Source: JAQIBY01 sp964418565
GTDB taxonomy: Bacteria; Bacteroidota; Bacteroidia; Bacteroidales; ML635J-15
Direction: 5' to 3'
DNA length: 14,024 bases
Assembly: GCA_964418565.1 (NCBI GenBank)
Contig: CAYQMB010000075.1
Coordinates: 1-14,024 of the forward strand
Shown here: piece by piece, positions 13,145-14,024 of the stretch
How positions within the stretch are numbered: position 1 is the first letter of the stretch
Layout of the letters: each line of letters starts with the position of its first letter
The notes under the pieces: generated by a model
The model's database searches: none
The model's input: only the letters and a program-made list of their open reading frames with translations
Told to the model about the DNA's origin: nothing
Position numbers and translations under genes: made by a program

Positions 13145-14024
13145 GGCTTTTGATACTTTCCGGCATTTTGCTTGTTGCCTTTGGTTGCAAACCAGACAGA
13201 CCTGTTGACCTGACTGAGTTTAATTACCGTCAGGAAATGAGTCGAAACCCTTCAGATTCGCAACAATACGGTTACAGCATCAAAAACACAGGCAATAAAA
13301 AGCAGGCAATCCGCTGGACGAGCAAACATGGTCCGTGGATGGAGGAATCAGAGCTGAAAAAAGCAGTAAAATCCATAGAAATCAGTCCCGGTCTGCCGGT
13401 TAAAGACAGCCTTGCAGTAAAAGCCTGGGAATTTGTCAACACATACACAGAGCATAAACACAACCAGCAACCAAAGCTCTTTTCTTACTCGCCCGTGTAT
13501 CTCCTCAATTCATCCGGAAGCGGACTGTGTTCTCACCGAAATGCTCTTTTATGTCAGCTTTGGCAGACACTTGGCTATCAGGCAAGATGCGTGGAGCTGC
13601 AGGGCCATGTGGTGGCAGAAGTGTGGTACAAAGAAGCCTGGCACATGTATGACGCTGATTTTGGCCTGTTTTTCACGACAGACAGCGGACAAGTGGCCAG
13701 CGTTTCGGAGCTGGAATCATGCATCCGTCAATGCGATATGCTCCAGTCTGACTATGCTAACGGCATACTAAATCAGATGGTCAGGCATTATCCGTACCGT
13801 TATTATCAATGGTTTGAAAGCCGCAGTGACAACCGTGTGAACAACTGGTTTACTGAAAACACTGCACGCGCTGATCTGTGGCTCGATTTACCTCCCGGGG
13901 CAGAATTCAGATATCCGGCCAAAACCGGAGATACGTATGATTCGCATTTTGCGGAATTGATTTTTACAAGGCAGTTTACCGGCATGCTGCACCTGCCCTT
14001 TCTGATTGAAAACTATTCGGAAAT
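13135..14024 (+). CDS. Transglutaminase-like lipoprotein (3' end outside window)
   Basis: A probable cell-envelope lipoprotein with a transglutaminase/cysteine-protease-like core; 296 residues are visible with no stop before the right edge. Residues 1-18 are a short signal (MDVRLLILSGILLVAFGC) ending in a lipobox-like AFGC with Cys18 as the lipidation site. The core shows SGLCSHRNALLCQLWQTLGY (129-148) with the likely nucleophile Cys132. ARCVELQGHVVAEVWY (150-165) follows with His158, then WHMYDAD (169-175) with Asp173, giving the Cys-His-Asp order of the family. Such domains may act as peptidases, cross-linkers or inactive binding modules. The ATG at 13135 overlaps the asparagine synthetase gene by 10 bases, so they are probably co-expressed. 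An exported protein at the end of a biosynthesis operon may act on the product or its attachment at the envelope, which is inference. Confidence 0.85.
   Translation, partial: MDVRLLILSGILLVAFGCKPDRPVDLTEFNYRQEMSRNPSDSQQYGYSIKNTGNKKQAIRWTSKHGPWMEESELKKAVKSIEISPGLPVKDSLAVKAWEFVNTYTEHKHNQQPKLFSYSPVYLLNSSGSGLCSHRNALLCQLWQTLGYQARCVELQGHVVAEVWYKEAWHMYDADFGLFFTTDSGQVASVSELESCIRQCDMLQSDYANGILNQMVRHYPYRYYQWFESRSDNRVNNWFTENTARADLWLDLPPGAEFRYPAKTGDTYDSHFAELIFTRQFTGMLHLPFLIENYSE

Noticed and set aside
13433..13771. 112-codon plus-strand frame in the last gene
   Set aside because: It is out of frame with the transglutaminase-like gene, which reads openly from 13135 to the edge with signal peptide and Cys-His-Asp motifs.
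1..14024. CRISPR arrays, tRNA genes, insertion sequences, integrases
   Set aside because: I saw no regularly spaced repeats, no tRNA-like cloverleaf, and no transposase or integrase motifs.

Overview
The window looks like a chromosomal segment from a member of the Bacteroidota. Direct support is the shape of the upstream regions: TTTG/TTTC followed by 16-18 bases and a TAnnTTTG-like box just ahead of several genes, which is the housekeeping promoter form of that phylum. Shine-Dalgarno sequences are mostly weak and gene bodies are around 40-45% G+C. The genus cannot be read from the sequence. I saw no tRNA, rRNA, CRISPR array, insertion sequence or integrase.

Layout. Positions 1-988 (minus) hold the 5' end and nearly all of a MoxR-type AAA+ ATPase, which points away from everything else. 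A divergent gap with a good promoter leads into a tight plus-strand operon at 1159-6055: ABC-2 permease (Wzm type), ABC ATPase with a C-terminal extension (Wzt type), a methylthiotransferase-like radical SAM enzyme without a TRAM domain, a second radical SAM enzyme with a C-terminal cysteine cluster, and a class I SAM methyltransferase. These five genes overlap or nearly touch. The methyltransferase converges, with an 8-base overlap, on a minus-strand UbiA-family prenyltransferase (6048-7130). A 266-base G+C-rich, highly self-complementary gap (7131-7396) separates that gene from a plus-strand GT-A glycosyltransferase (7397-8644). A second plus-strand series follows: FabZ-like dehydratase, FabF-like ketosynthase, acyl carrier protein, 4'-phosphopantetheinyl transferase, glutamine-dependent asparagine synthetase homologue, and a transglutaminase-like lipoprotein that runs off the right edge.

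Taken together, the window reads as a biosynthesis-and-export locus. It carries a small type II fatty-acid/polyketide set (KS, DH, ACP, PPTase), a membrane prenyl/polyprenyl transferase, a glycosyltransferase, an amidating enzyme, three SAM-dependent tailoring enzymes and a Wzm/Wzt-like exporter. The family assignments are well supported by motifs. The idea that all of them act on one exported, acylated or prenylated glycan-like product is inference from co-location. I do not recognise the cluster as a described pathway. The most unusual parts are the TRAM-less methylthiotransferase-like enzyme inside an export operon and the structured G+C-rich gap.
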